From Novosphingobium sp. (lineage in GTDB: Bacteria; Pseudomonadota; Alphaproteobacteria; Sphingomonadales; Sphingomonadaceae): a stretch of DNA of 45,070 nucleotides. This document shows positions 28,386 to 36,017 of the stretch, piece after piece. The notes below the pieces were generated by a model. The model had not been told where the DNA came from. It searched no databases and saw only the letters and a program-made list of their open reading frames with translations. The position numbers and the translations under genes are program-made. The DNA is taken from contig NZ_JAIEPN010000101.1 in assembly GCF_019748365.1 (NCBI RefSeq), positions 1 to 45,070 on the forward strand, read 5' to 3'. Within the stretch, counting starts at the first letter, position 1. Each line of letters begins with the position of its first letter.

Positions 28386-28781
28386 TCAGTCTTCTGTCGG
28401 ATCGATGATCTGGAGGCCCGGAAAGTAGCTCTGAAAGCCCTTACGGTCCCGCGTGACGAGAGGCCAGCCCCTGATTTCGGCCTGCGCACCGATCAGGAAG
28501 TCGGGGAGGATGGCAGTCCGCTCGCCGCCACGCCGCCGATACTCGGCGAAGGCTTGTCCGGCGCGAAACGCGTCCTCACGAGTGAGAGCAGTGAGCAGTA
28601 TGTTCAGCCGGTCAAGCGCAGCTTCAAGTTCAGTCGCAGCCGGAAAACTGGGCGCAACTTCTGCGAAAATCACAAGGTTGATGTGGATCGTGCGCAGCGC
28701 CTGCCATTCAGCGAGGCGATCAAACATTTTCGGCTGTGCTTGCTGGAACAGTGCAATCAGCACGTTGCTATCGAGAATCAC
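28386..28781 (-). CDS. vapC: PIN-domain ribonuclease toxin VapC
   Basis: Type II toxin of the VapC family: PIN-domain endoribonuclease, 131 residues. The acidic metal-binding quartet is in place: Asp4 in ILDSN, Glu41 in FAEVAP, Asp94 in LPDFLIG and Asp112 in VTRDRKG. VapC enzymes usually cut tRNA or rRNA. The GTG start overlaps the vapB stop by four bases. No residue loss is seen, so it should be active. It separates gatA from gatB. Confidence 0.92.
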   Translation of the reverse strand: MILDSNVLIALFQQAQPKMFDRLAEWQALRTIHINLVIFAEVAPSFPAATELEAALDRLNILLTALTREDAFRAGQAFAEYRRRGGERTAILPDFLIGAQAEIRGWPLVTRDRKGFQSYFPGLQIIDPTED

Positions 28782-29065
28782 ACCTCAGGCCCGTCACCGC
28801 GGATCCAGCGCTGGTACTCAAGGCCATCCATCCCGGCGAACGGATCCTGAAGTTTGAACTCGGCGCGCACCTCATTGAGGCGCTTCAACCAATCCGCCTT
28901 TTTCTTCTCGATGGACATGCGATCATCTGCTCGCAGGATGCGCGCATTGCCGTCAGCGTCCAGCTCGAACTCCACGACCTGCCCTGGTGCAAGGCCAAGG
29001 GCATCGCGGATATCCTTGGGCACAGTCACTTGGCCCTTGGAGGTCATGTTGGACTGGTAATACAT
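28778..29065 (-). CDS. vapB: AbrB/MazE-fold antitoxin VapB
   Basis: Antitoxin with an N-terminal SpoVT-AbrB DNA-binding domain (residues 1-47: MTSKGQVTVPKDIRDALGL, GQVVEFELD) and a C-terminal segment, about residues 50-95, that would wrap around VapC. 95 residues, typical. It probably binds its own promoter and represses the pair together with VapC. The ATG lies 7 bases after a candidate -10 box, so the message would be leaderless; the only SD-like bases are AGAAG immediately next to the start. Confidence 0.92.
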   Translation of the reverse strand: MYYQSNMTSKGQVTVPKDIRDALGLAPGQVVEFELDADGNARILRADDRMSIEKKKADWLKRLNEVRAEFKLQDPFAGMDGLEYQRWIRGDGPEV

Positions 29066-29101
29066 CTTCTAGGTAATACCAAAACTGTAAGGAAGCGTCA
29101 A
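29066..29101 (-). promoter_or_regulatory. vapBC promoter and candidate operator
   Basis: On the minus strand TTGACG (29101-29096), a 17-base spacer and TATTAC (29078-29073) make a strong sigma-70-like promoter. Transcription should start at or next to the vapB ATG at 29065. The -10 box is part of GGTATTACC, and GTATTACC recurs across the start codon (29064-29057), giving a 16-base-spaced direct repeat that could be the VapB binding site covering the -10 and +1. Confidence 0.6.
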
Positions 29102-29115
29102 TTACGCCCCAGCCC

Positions 29116-30600
29116 TCACCACCACTTTGCTGGACGCGCGGTGAACCCTGCGCGGGCTTCGATCGCGAGGCCCGCATCGAGCACGCCCTGTTCGTCGAAC
29201 GGACGGCCGATCAGCTGGAGTCCGAGCGGCAGGCCCTGCCGGTCAAGGCCCGCAGGCACCGACATCGCGGGTAGTCCAGCCAGCGAGGCGGGCACGGCGA
29301 ACACGTCGTTGAGGTACATTGCCAGCGGATCGCTGACCATCTCGCCAAGGCCGAAGGCGGCGGTCGGCGCAGTGGGGGCGAGGATCACGTCGACGGTCTG
29401 GAATGCGTCCATGAAGTCGCGGCTGATCAGCGTGCGGACCTTCTGCGCCTGCGTGTAATAGGCATCGTAGAAGCCCGCCGAGAGCACATACGTGCCGATG
29501 AGGATGCGGCGCTTCACTTCCGCACCAAAACCGGCGGCGCGGGTGGCGGCATACATGTCCTGCAGGCCAGCGCCCTGTGGCAGATCGCGCAGGCCGTAGC
29601 GCACGCCGTCATAGCGCGCGAGGTTGGACGAAGCTTCGGCGGGCGCGATGATGTAGTACGCAGGGAGCGCATACTTGGTGTGCGCCAGATTGATGTCGAC
29701 AATCTCGGCGCCCGCGTCCTTGAGCCAGGCAATGCCTTCGTCCCACACGCGGGCGACGTCGGCGTCCATCCCGTCCATGCGGTATTCGCGCGGGATGCCG
29801 ACCTTCTTGCCGCGCATGTCGGCGTTGAGGCTGGCTTCCCATTCCGGCACCGGCAGGTCGAGGCTGGTCGAATCCTTCGGATCGAACCCCGCCATCGCTT
29901 CCAGCATGATTGCGCAATCGCGCACGTCGCGCGCCATCGGTCCGGCCTGATCGAGACTGGAAGCAAAGGCGACGATGCCCCAGCGCGAGCAGCGGCCATA
30001 GGTCGGCTTGATGCCCGAAATGCCGGTGAAGGCGGCGGGCTGACGGATCGAACCGCCGGTGTCGGTGCCCGTTGCGGCAGGGGCGATGCGCGCGGAGACG
30101 GCAGCGGAGGAGCCGCCCGAAGAGCCGCCGGGTGCCAGCTGCGCATCGCTGCCTTCGCGCCGCCACGGCGAGATCACGTTGCCGAACGCGCTCGTCTCGT
30201 TGGACGAACCCATCGCGAACTGGTCAAGGTTGAGCTTGCCGAGCATGCCCGCGCCCGCATCCCACAGCTTCTGGCTGACGGTGGACTCATAGGGCGGCAC
30301 GAAGTTGCCGAGGATGTTTGATGCGGCTGTGGTCTTGGTGCCCGTCGTCGCGAAGAGGTCCTTCATGCCGATCGGCACGCCAGCCATCTTGCCGAGCGCC
30401 TTGCCCGCCGCGCGGTTCGCATCGACGGCGGCGGCGGCTTCGAGTGCCTTCTCGGGCGTCAGCGTGATGAAGGCATTCAGCGCAGGCTGGGCGGCGACGA
30501 CGGCAGCGTTGAACGCGCCAGCCACTTCAACGGCGGTAAACTCGCCCTTCGCCACGCCTTCGCGGATCGCAGCGACGCCAAGGTCAGTAAGGTCCGTCAT
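29116..30600 (-). CDS. gatA: Asp-tRNA(Asn)/Glu-tRNA(Gln) amidotransferase subunit A
   Basis: Amidase-signature glutaminase subunit of GatCAB that releases ammonia for GatB. 494 residues. The Ser-cisSer-Lys triad is visible: Lys in IGMKDLF, the Gly/Ser-rich segment [12 protein letters not shown], and the nucleophilic Ser in [14 protein letters not shown] at 30600 overlaps the gatC stop (TGATG); a GTG one codon earlier is possible. The stop is followed by a 50-base gap that carries the vapBC promoter. Confidence 0.96.
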   Translation of the reverse strand: MTDLTDLGVAAIREGVAKGEFTAVEVAGAFNAAVVAAQPALNAFITLTPEKALEAAAAVDANRAAGKALGKMAGVPIGMKDLFATTGTKTTAASNILGNFVPPYESTVSQKLWDAGAGMLGKLNLDQFAMGSSNETSAFGNVISPWRREGSDAQLAPGGSSGGSSAAVSARIAPAATGTDTGGSIRQPAAFTGISGIKPTYGRCSRWGIVAFASSLDQAGPMARDVRDCAIMLEAMAGFDPKDSTSLDLPVPEWEASLNADMRGKKVGIPREYRMDGMDADVARVWDEGIAWLKDAGAEIVDINLAHTKYALPAYYIIAPAEASSNLARYDGVRYGLRDLPQGAGLQDMYAATRAAGFGAEVKRRILIGTYVLSAGFYDAYYTQAQKVRTLISRDFMDAFQTVDVILAPTAPTAAFGLGEMVSDPLAMYLNDVFAVPASLAGLPAMSVPAGLDRQGLPLGLQLIGRPFDEQGVLDAGLAIEARAGFTARPAKWW

Positions 30601-30902
30601 CACTCGATCACCTTGGGCACGCCGAAGAAGCCGTGTTCACCGGCGGGTGCGTTGGAAAGCACCTTGTCCTGCACGTCGCCGCCGGTCAGCGGATCGGCGT
30701 TCACGACATCGTCGCGCAGGCGCTGCTTGTTGGGGATCACCGCCGTCATAGGCGCGATGCCTTCCACGTTCACTTCGCCGAGCTGTTCGACCCAGGCGAG
30801 GATGCCGTTGAGTTCGGGCACCATCGCCGCGATCTCCTCTTCGGTGACCTTGATACGGGCCAGCGAGGCAATCCTGGCCACCGTGGCAGTGTCTACGGAC
30901 AT
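30600..30902 (-). CDS. gatC: Asp-tRNA(Asn)/Glu-tRNA(Gln) amidotransferase subunit C
   Basis: Small subunit that wraps around GatA and GatB and stabilises the complex. 100 residues. Family stretches [20 protein letters not shown] and [15 protein letters not shown] are clear, and it ends with [24 protein letters not shown] sequence that is the hallmark C-terminus. ATG at 30902 is selected by family length. It begins the gat operon and lies downstream of the FKBP gene's opposite end, with only 54 bases between. Confidence 0.95.
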   Translation of the reverse strand: MSVDTATVARIASLARIKVTEEEIAAMVPELNGILAWVEQLGEVNVEGIAPMTAVIPNKQRLRDDVVNADPLTGGDVQDKVLSNAPAGEHGFFGVPKVIE

Positions 30903-30956
30903 GGCTGTCTCTCGAAAGTCTGGGGCCAGCAGCCGTGCCGCTGGCCGGGAACACAA

Positions 30957-31499
30957 TCAGGGCTGCGGAGCGGACTCGGCGCCGCCCTTCGGCGCGCTGC
31001 CCATCTGCTGCTGCAATTGCTGAAGCATCTGGCGGCGCTGTTCGATCTCGGCCGCGCTCTTGAAATCGAGCAGTTCGACATCGAACGTCAGATCGCTGTT
31101 GGCCGGGATCACCACTTCGCCCGTAGAGGGGTTCTTCTGGTCCTGCGCGCCATAGGCGAGCGCGGCGGGGATGATCAGCTTGTACTTGCCCTTGCGCTGC
31201 ATCTTCTGCAGCCCCTGGCTGAACCCGGGGATCACGCCTTCGACCGGCATGGCGACCTGCGAGCCCTTGTCGAATTCCTTGCCGCTGGCGAGATGGCCGA
31301 CATAATTGACCAGCACGACGTCACCCACCGTCGGCGAAGGGCCGGAGCCCGCCGTGAGCGTTTCAACAACAAGGCCCTGATAGCGCGTGGCCCAGGCCGC
31401 CGTGGCGCCGATCAGCAGCGCGAGAATCACGCCGATCCAGATGCGGGTGAGCGATCCCTTGCCAACCGGCTGGAGCGGAACGCGGGTGATTTCCGACAT
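30957..31499 (-). CDS. FKBP-type peptidyl-prolyl isomerase, membrane anchored
   Basis: 180 residues. Short cytoplasmic start, one membrane segment at about residues 19-38 (IWIGVILALLIGATAAW), then an FKBP PPIase domain at about 50-145 (VLVNYVGHLASGKEFDKG, VIPGFSQGLQKM, IPAALAYGAQ, LTFDVELLDF), and a Gln-rich C-terminal helix (EQRRQMLQQLQQQMG). Likely a periplasmic folding helper tethered to the inner membrane. GGGGAAG precedes the ATG at 31499. It reads in the same direction as rpsU and gatC. Confidence 0.93.
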   Translation of the reverse strand: MSEITRVPLQPVGKGSLTRIWIGVILALLIGATAAWATRYQGLVVETLTAGSGPSPTVGDVVLVNYVGHLASGKEFDKGSQVAMPVEGVIPGFSQGLQKMQRKGKYKLIIPAALAYGAQDQKNPSTGEVVIPANSDLTFDVELLDFKSAAEIEQRRQMLQQLQQQMGSAPKGGAESAPQP

Positions 31500-31579
31500 G
31501 TCTTCCCCTTTTGCGGAGCCTGCGGGCTGGCTCCGATTCCATGCCCTGATGCCGCGCCGACAGGCGTCGGACAAGCGAA

Positions 31580-31603
31580 AGGGCGCCGCGAATACGGCGC
31601 CCT
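31580..31603 (-). terminator. Terminator after rpsU
   Basis: AGGGCGCCG and CGGCGCCCT, a perfect 9-bp stem with a 6-base loop, followed on the minus strand by TTTCGCTTG. It lies 77 bases after the rpsU stop and before the FKBP start, so it would end the rpsU message. The same 9-base arm is used by a hairpin upstream of rpsU. Confidence 0.65.
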
Positions 31604-31679
31604 CTTGGCCCAGCCGGACCCTTATCGCAAGAGGCTAAGGGCGGCTTCGTGCCGCCCCAGAGCTTACGCCCCCAGCAGC

Positions 31680-31886
31680 TTACTTGCCGCCGTCGCGCTC
31701 AAGCCGCTTGCGCTCCATCTTGCGGGCGCGGCGGACAGCAGCGGCCTTTTCACGGGCGCGCTTTTCCGAGGGCTTTTCAAAGTGACGGCGCAGCTTCATC
31801 TCGCGGTACACGCCCTCACGCTGCAGCTTCTTCTTGAGCGCGCGAAGGGCCTGGTCGACATTGTTGTCGCGAACGAGAATCTGCAT
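31680..31886 (-). CDS. rpsU: 30S ribosomal protein bS21
   Basis: Small basic ribosomal protein, 68 residues, needed for translation initiation steps on the 30S subunit. Begins [20 protein letters not shown] and continues with the arginine- and lysine-rich helix typical of the family ([25 protein letters not shown] as separate recognisable parts). It is bounded by hairpins at both ends, which suggests an independent transcript. The weakly placed GAGGTG about 10 bases before the ATG is the likely Shine-Dalgarno sequence. Confidence 0.97.
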   Translation of the reverse strand: MQILVRDNNVDQALRALKKKLQREGVYREMKLRRHFEKPSEKRAREKAAAVRRARKMERKRLERDGGK

Positions 31887-31958
31887 AAACCGCTACACCT
31901 CAATGCTGATGGCGAGAGCCCGCCCACGCGGGAGTCACCTTGAATTACAGAAATAGAA

Positions 31959-31999
31959 AGGGCGCCGAATCCGAACGGATCGGCTCTCACGCGGCGCCC
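31959..31999 (-). terminator. Hairpin with T-rich tail in the rpsU leader
   Basis: Read on the minus strand: GGGCGCCG, an inner small stem (ATCCGTTCGGAT), CGGCGCCC, then TTTCTATTTCT. It looks like an intrinsic terminator about 75 bases before the rpsU start. Since no minus-strand gene lies upstream, it would act as an attenuator of rpsU or end an unannotated short RNA. Its arms repeat those of the hairpin after rpsU. Confidence 0.45.
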
Positions 32000-32071
32000 G
32001 CTACCAAAAGAGCCCCCGCAAGGCAAGCAATCTCGTGCATTTGGCGCCCGCCTGCGTTAGGGGCTTGGCCG

Positions 32072-32491
32072 ATGACATCACCTGCACCTTTGCTTGCCAG
32101 CGTTCCGCCCGGCCTTGCTGTCGCTGCCGGCGGCGCGCTCGGCGCATGGCTGCGCTACCAGACTGGCCGCCTGTTCATGGCCGCTATCGGGCCGGTTGCG
32201 GCCAGCGCTTTCCCCTGGGGCACCCTCACCGTCAACGTGCTGGGCAGCGCCGCCATGGGCCTGCTTATGGGCTGGCTGGCGCGGCACGGCACCGGCGGCG
32301 AGACATGGCGCCTGCTGCTCGGAGTCGGCGTTCTGGGCGGCTACACCACCTTTTCCTCGTTCGCGCTGGAATTCGCGGTGTTCGTCGAACGGGGCCAATT
32401 GGCGCTTGCGATGGGCTATGTGGCGATTTCGCTGGTGGCAGGTTTTGCCGCGCTGTTCGCCGGCCTCTGGCTGATGCGGGTGGCGGCATGA
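32072..32491 (+). CDS. crcB: Fluoride exporter CrcB/Fluc
   Basis: Inner-membrane fluoride channel that works as a dual-topology dimer. 139 residues with four membrane segments. Signature stretches: GGALGAWLRYQTGR, WGTLTVNVLGSAAMG (Asn of the pore) and GGYTTFSSFALE (the Phe box). ATG at 32072 sets normal length. No fluoride riboswitch is recognisable upstream. Its stop overlaps the start of the pseudouridine synthase gene by four bases. Confidence 0.95.
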   Translation: MTSPAPLLASVPPGLAVAAGGALGAWLRYQTGRLFMAAIGPVAASAFPWGTLTVNVLGSAAMGLLMGWLARHGTGGETWRLLLGVGVLGGYTTFSSFALEFAVFVERGQLALAMGYVAISLVAGFAALFAGLWLMRVAA

Positions 32492-33837
32492 GCGATACTC
32501 AGGGAAATGCGGACGACGTCCGCCAGTTCACTGTCGGCAAGGACGACGACGGCGTTCGGCTCGACCGCTGGTTCAAGCGCAATCTGCCTGCGGTCGGCTT
32601 CGCCACCGTCTCGCGCTGGGCGCGCACCGGGCAGCTGCGCGTCGATGGCAAGCGCGCCGATGTCGATACGCGGCTCGAAAAGGGCCAGGTCCTGCGCGTG
32701 CCGCCGGGTGGCAGCGCGCCGGCCGGGATCAAGGGCACCCGGCCAAAGAAGCCGCTGACCGAAGACCAGATCGCGCTCGCCGAGAGCATGATCCTGACGC
32801 AGGATCGCGCCGCGATCGTGCTCAACAAGCCGCCGGGCCTTGCCACGCAGGGCGGCAGCGGCACGCATGAACATGTCGACGGCCTGCTCGATGCCTATGC
32901 CGACGAGAAGGGCCCGCGCCCGCGCCTCGTCCACCGGCTCGACAAGGATACCTCCGGCGTCCTCCTCATCGCGCGCACCCCGGGCAGCGCGGCGTTCTTT
33001 TCGAAGCGCTTTTCGGGGCGCAGCGCGCGCAAGATATACTGGGCGCTGATCACCGGCGTGCCCGATATCAAGGACGGCCTGATCGAACTGCCGCTCGCCA
33101 AGCAGCCGGGCACAGGCGGCGAGAAGATGATGGTCGACGAGAGCGAGCACGGCCAGTCCGCCCGCACGCGCTACCGGGTGATCGGCCGCGCAGGCAATGC
33201 GGCATGTTGGGTGGAACTGCAGCCGCTCACAGGCCGCACGCACCAGCTTCGCGTTCACATGGCGGCAATCGGGCATCCGATCGTGGGCGATGGCAAGTAT
33301 GGCGGGCAGGCCGCGTTCCTCACCGGATCGATCAGCCGCAAGATGCACCTCCACGCGCGCCGCCTGCGGATCGAGCATCCGGAAGGCGACCTGCTCGACG
33401 TGACCGCGCCGCTGCCCGAGCACTTCGCGGCGAGCATGGCGCAGCTCGGCTTCGACGAAGCCGATGGCGAGCTGCCGCTGGAGCCGGTCAAGCTGATCCC
33501 CGACAAGGTGATCGAGAAGCGCGCCGCCAAGGCCCATGCCAAGGAATACCGCAAGGAACGCCGCGGCGAGCGCCGCAAGCGCATCGACGCCCCGCCGAGC
33601 GGTCGTGCCGCACCCAAGCCGCGCGCTGGCGTCAAGAAAGGTCCCGGCAGCAAGGCGCCCACCGGCACTGCGCTAGCCCGCGCCTCGGCGGGCCGCGCTT
33701 CTGCCGAACGCAATGCGGCAGAGCGCAGCGCCAATGGCGGCAAGCCGGTGCGCCGCGCGCCTGCAGCAGGCAAGAGCGCTGGCAGCAAGCCGAAAGCCCC
33801 AACCGGCGGAGCGCCGCGCCGTAGTCCGAGAGGCTGA
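32488..33837 (+). CDS. RluC/RluD-type 23S rRNA pseudouridine synthase with long basic tail
   Basis: 449 residues. N-terminal S4 RNA-binding domain (about 20-75), then the catalytic domain with HRLDKDTSG at residues 149-157; Asp152 is the nucleophile. Further family blocks: YWALITGVP, RTHQLRVHMAAIGHPIVGD, LHARRLRIEHP. The core ends near residue 320; about 100 more residues form a low-complexity tail rich in Ala, Arg, Lys, Gly and Pro (for example KEYRKERRGERRKR). That tail is much longer than in E. coli RluC/RluD and likely contacts RNA. Which rRNA position it modifies cannot be decided. It overlaps crcB. Confidence 0.92.
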   Translation: MSDTQGNADDVRQFTVGKDDDGVRLDRWFKRNLPAVGFATVSRWARTGQLRVDGKRADVDTRLEKGQVLRVPPGGSAPAGIKGTRPKKPLTEDQIALAESMILTQDRAAIVLNKPPGLATQGGSGTHEHVDGLLDAYADEKGPRPRLVHRLDKDTSGVLLIARTPGSAAFFSKRFSGRSARKIYWALITGVPDIKDGLIELPLAKQPGTGGEKMMVDESEHGQSARTRYRVIGRAGNAACWVELQPLTGRTHQLRVHMAAIGHPIVGDGKYGGQAAFLTGSISRKMHLHARRLRIEHPEGDLLDVTAPLPEHFAASMAQLGFDEADGELPLEPVKLIPDKVIEKRAAKAHAKEYRKERRGERRKRIDAPPSGRAAPKPRAGVKKGPGSKAPTGTALARASAGRASAERNAAERSANGGKPVRRAPAAGKSAGSKPKAPTGGAPRRSPRG

Positions 33838-34439
33838 TGCATCCGAACCCGGCCTTCCGCACCGATGACCGAACGCTGTTTTCCGCGCTGATCGCGGAAG
33901 CCGGCTTCGGCATGGTGTTTTTGGGCACGCCTGACGGCCCGCGCGTCGCGCATGTGCCGCTGCTGCTGACCGAAGCAGGCACGCTGCGTTTTCATCTCGC
34001 GCTCGGCAATGCGCTCACCCGCCACCTCGATGGGGCGCGGGCGCTCGCCGTGGTCAACGGGCCGGATGGCTATATCTCGGCGCGCTGGTACAGCGATCCC
34101 GATCAGGTGCCGACCTGGAACTACCTCGCGCTTGAAATGGAAGGCCCCGTCCGGCGCATGGACCGCGACGGCCTCCTCGCGCTGCTGGAAGACGTCTCCG
34201 CCCATCACGAAGCGCGCGTCACCGCAGGCACGCCCTGGACCATGGACAAGATGGCCCGGATCAAGCGCGACCGCATGATGGACATGATCGTGGGTTTCGA
34301 GCTGACGGTCGAGGCGTGGCGGCCCACGGTGAAGCTTTCCCAGAACAAGCCTGCCGAAGAGCGCGCGCGGGTGATTGAGGGCCTCAAGAGCGAAGGCAAG
34401 CTCGCCCTCGCCGCGCTGATGGAGCAGCTGGCGAAATGA
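33837..34439 (+). CDS. PaiB-like FMN-binding family protein
   Basis: 200 residues of the FMN-binding split-barrel group named for Bacillus PaiB, annotated as a negative transcriptional regulator though DNA binding is often unproven. Blocks: NPAFRTDD, FLGTPDGPRVAHVPLLL, HLALGNAL, GYISARWYSDPDQVPTWNYLALEMEG, which is the strongest hallmark. The start overlaps the pseudouridine synthase stop (TGATG). The C-terminal helix (LSQNKPAEERARVIEGL) is also typical of the family. Confidence 0.9.
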   Translation: MHPNPAFRTDDRTLFSALIAEAGFGMVFLGTPDGPRVAHVPLLLTEAGTLRFHLALGNALTRHLDGARALAVVNGPDGYISARWYSDPDQVPTWNYLALEMEGPVRRMDRDGLLALLEDVSAHHEARVTAGTPWTMDKMARIKRDRMMDMIVGFELTVEAWRPTVKLSQNKPAEERARVIEGLKSEGKLALAALMEQLAK

Positions 34440-35098
34440 CGATCAGGCTCGCCATCTTCGATTGCGACGGCACGCTGGTAGACAGCCAGGCCGACATATG
34501 CGCCGCGATGGACGCCGCCTTCTCCGCCGCCGGGCTGACCCCGCCCGACCGCAACGCCACGCGCCGTGTTGTCGGCCTTTCGCTGCCCGAGGCGATGCGC
34601 CGCCTCCGCCCCGATGGCACGAACGATGATCACACCCTGCTCGCCCAGCTCTACCGCGACGCCTTCCGCGAGCGGCGCATGGCAGGGCAGGTGGCGGAGC
34701 CGCTCTACGACGGCATCGCGGGGCTGATCGAGGAACTGGCAGGCGCCGGCTGGCTGCTCGGCGTCGCCACCGGCAAGAGCGACCGCGGCCTTGTCCATTG
34801 CCTCGAAACGCATGGCCTCACCGGGCACTTCATCACGCTGCAGACCGCGGACCGGCATCCCTCGAAGCCGCACCCGAGCATGATCGAGGCCTGCCTTGCC
34901 GAAAGCGGCGCGGCGGCCAGCGAGACCGCGATGATCGGCGATACCGCGTTCGACATGGCGATGGCCGTCAACGCCGGAGTCCGCGCCATCGGCGTCGACT
35001 GGGGCTACCACCACCCGCGTGAGCTGGTTGAGGCCGGCGCGGAGGCAGTCGCGGGATCGATCGCCGAACTGCGCCTGCTGCTGAAGGGCATGGAATGA
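34436..35098 (+). CDS. HAD-family hydrolase, phosphoglycolate phosphatase-like
   Basis: 220 residues. HAD motif I is DCDGTLVDS with Asp9 as nucleophile and Asp11 as acid/base; motif II Thr in GVATGKSD; motif III Lys in SKPHPSM; motif IV GDTAFDMAMA. A four-helix cap domain (about 18-85) places it with Gph-type phosphatases; the substrate is not certain. It overlaps its upstream and downstream neighbours by ATGA, so it is one step of a coupled chain. Confidence 0.92.
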   Translation: MTIRLAIFDCDGTLVDSQADICAAMDAAFSAAGLTPPDRNATRRVVGLSLPEAMRRLRPDGTNDDHTLLAQLYRDAFRERRMAGQVAEPLYDGIAGLIEELAGAGWLLGVATGKSDRGLVHCLETHGLTGHFITLQTADRHPSKPHPSMIEACLAESGAAASETAMIGDTAFDMAMAVNAGVRAIGVDWGYHHPRELVEAGAEAVAGSIAELRLLLKGME

Positions 35099-35325
35099 GC
35101 GAGACGACGGGGAAGGATCCCGCTGCCGCGCGCTTTGCGGTGCTGCAACTCGTACGGCTTTCGGGCGCGCTGCTCGCCTTTGCGGGGGTGCTGATCATAT
35201 CCGGCAAGGTGAGTTGGCTGCCGAAGCTGCCCGAGGCGGCGGGCTACGCACTGCTTGGCGCGGGTCTGGTCGATTTCTTCGCCGGGCCCATGCTCCTCGC
35301 ACGGCGCTGGAAGAGCCGTCCGTGA
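35095..35325 (+). CDS. Small two-helix membrane protein
   Basis: 76 residues, not recognised as a named family. Two hydrophobic segments, about residues 22-37 (LSGALLAFAGVLIISG) and 48-68 (AGYALLGAGLVDFFAGPML), separated by a short loop (KVSWLPKLPE), with basic residues at the C-terminus (ARRWKSRP). It overlaps the phosphatase upstream and the ATP12 gene downstream by four bases each. Its place directly before an F1-ATPase assembly chaperone makes a role in the same membrane complex possible but unproved. Confidence 0.82.
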   Translation: MSETTGKDPAAARFAVLQLVRLSGALLAFAGVLIISGKVSWLPKLPEAAGYALLGAGLVDFFAGPMLLARRWKSRP

Positions 35326-36017
35326 AGCGGTTCTACAAGGCCGTGACGGTTGCCGTGGAGGGAACGGGCTTCCGGGTCATGCTCGATGGCCGGCCCTTGC
35401 GCACGGTTGGCGGCCGCGCGCAGATCGTGCCCACCGCCCCGCTGGCCGAAGCGCTTGCCGCCGAATGGTCGGGACAGGGCGACGAAATCGATCCCGCGCG
35501 CTTCGTGTTCCGCGATCTTGCCGATTACGCCATCGATGTGATCGTACCCGGCAAGGCTGCGGTGGTCGAGGAACTCATCCCCTACGCCGAAACCGACACG
35601 CTCTGCTACCGCGCCGAGCCAGACGAAGCGCTCGGCATCCGCCAGCGCGCGGTGTGGGATCCGCTGCTGGCGGCGGCAGAAGAACGCTGGCAGGCGCGCT
35701 TCGTCCGTGTCGCCGGGATCATGCACCGCCCGCAGCCCGATGAAACGCTGGCCCGCCTGCGCGCAGACCTCGAAAGCCGCGACGGCTTCACGCTCGCTGC
35801 CGTGAAGACCACAGCCTCGCTCGCCGCCTCGCTGGTGCTGGGCCTGATGGCCGTCGAGCCCGGCGCCGATATCGACGCGCTGTGGGATGCCGCCAATCTC
35901 GAGGAGGACTGGCAGGCCGAACTCTGGGGCAAGGACGAAGAAGCCCAGGCCCGCCGCGCCCGCCGCCACGCCGCGTTTGCGGCTGCCGCGCAGTTTGCCG
36001 TTATGGCGCGGGGCTAA
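35322..36017 (+). CDS. ATP12-family F1-ATPase assembly chaperone
   Basis: 231 residues. ATP12 binds the F1 alpha subunit and prevents aggregation before assembly; it is found in mitochondria and alphaproteobacteria. Recognisable blocks: VMLDGRPLRT, APLAEALAAEWSGQG, DPARFVFRDLADYAID, ETDTLCYRAEPDEAL, WDPLLAAAEER, and the C-terminal helical domain LAASLVLGLMAVEPG. GTG at 35322 overlaps the stop of the preceding gene and gives the usual KRFYKAVTV start. It ends the plus-strand run and meets the lipoprotein gene tail to tail, sharing four bases (36014-36017). Confidence 0.93.
   Translation: MKRFYKAVTVAVEGTGFRVMLDGRPLRTVGGRAQIVPTAPLAEALAAEWSGQGDEIDPARFVFRDLADYAIDVIVPGKAAVVEELIPYAETDTLCYRAEPDEALGIRQRAVWDPLLAAAEERWQARFVRVAGIMHRPQPDETLARLRADLESRDGFTLAAVKTTASLAASLVLGLMAVEPGADIDALWDAANLEEDWQAELWGKDEEAQARRARRHAAFAAAAQFAVMARG

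Noticed and set aside
31930..32071. Fluoride riboswitch upstream of crcB
   Set aside because: The gap holds a GC-rich hairpin oriented to rpsU, but I could not match the conserved bases of the crcB (fluoride) riboswitch.
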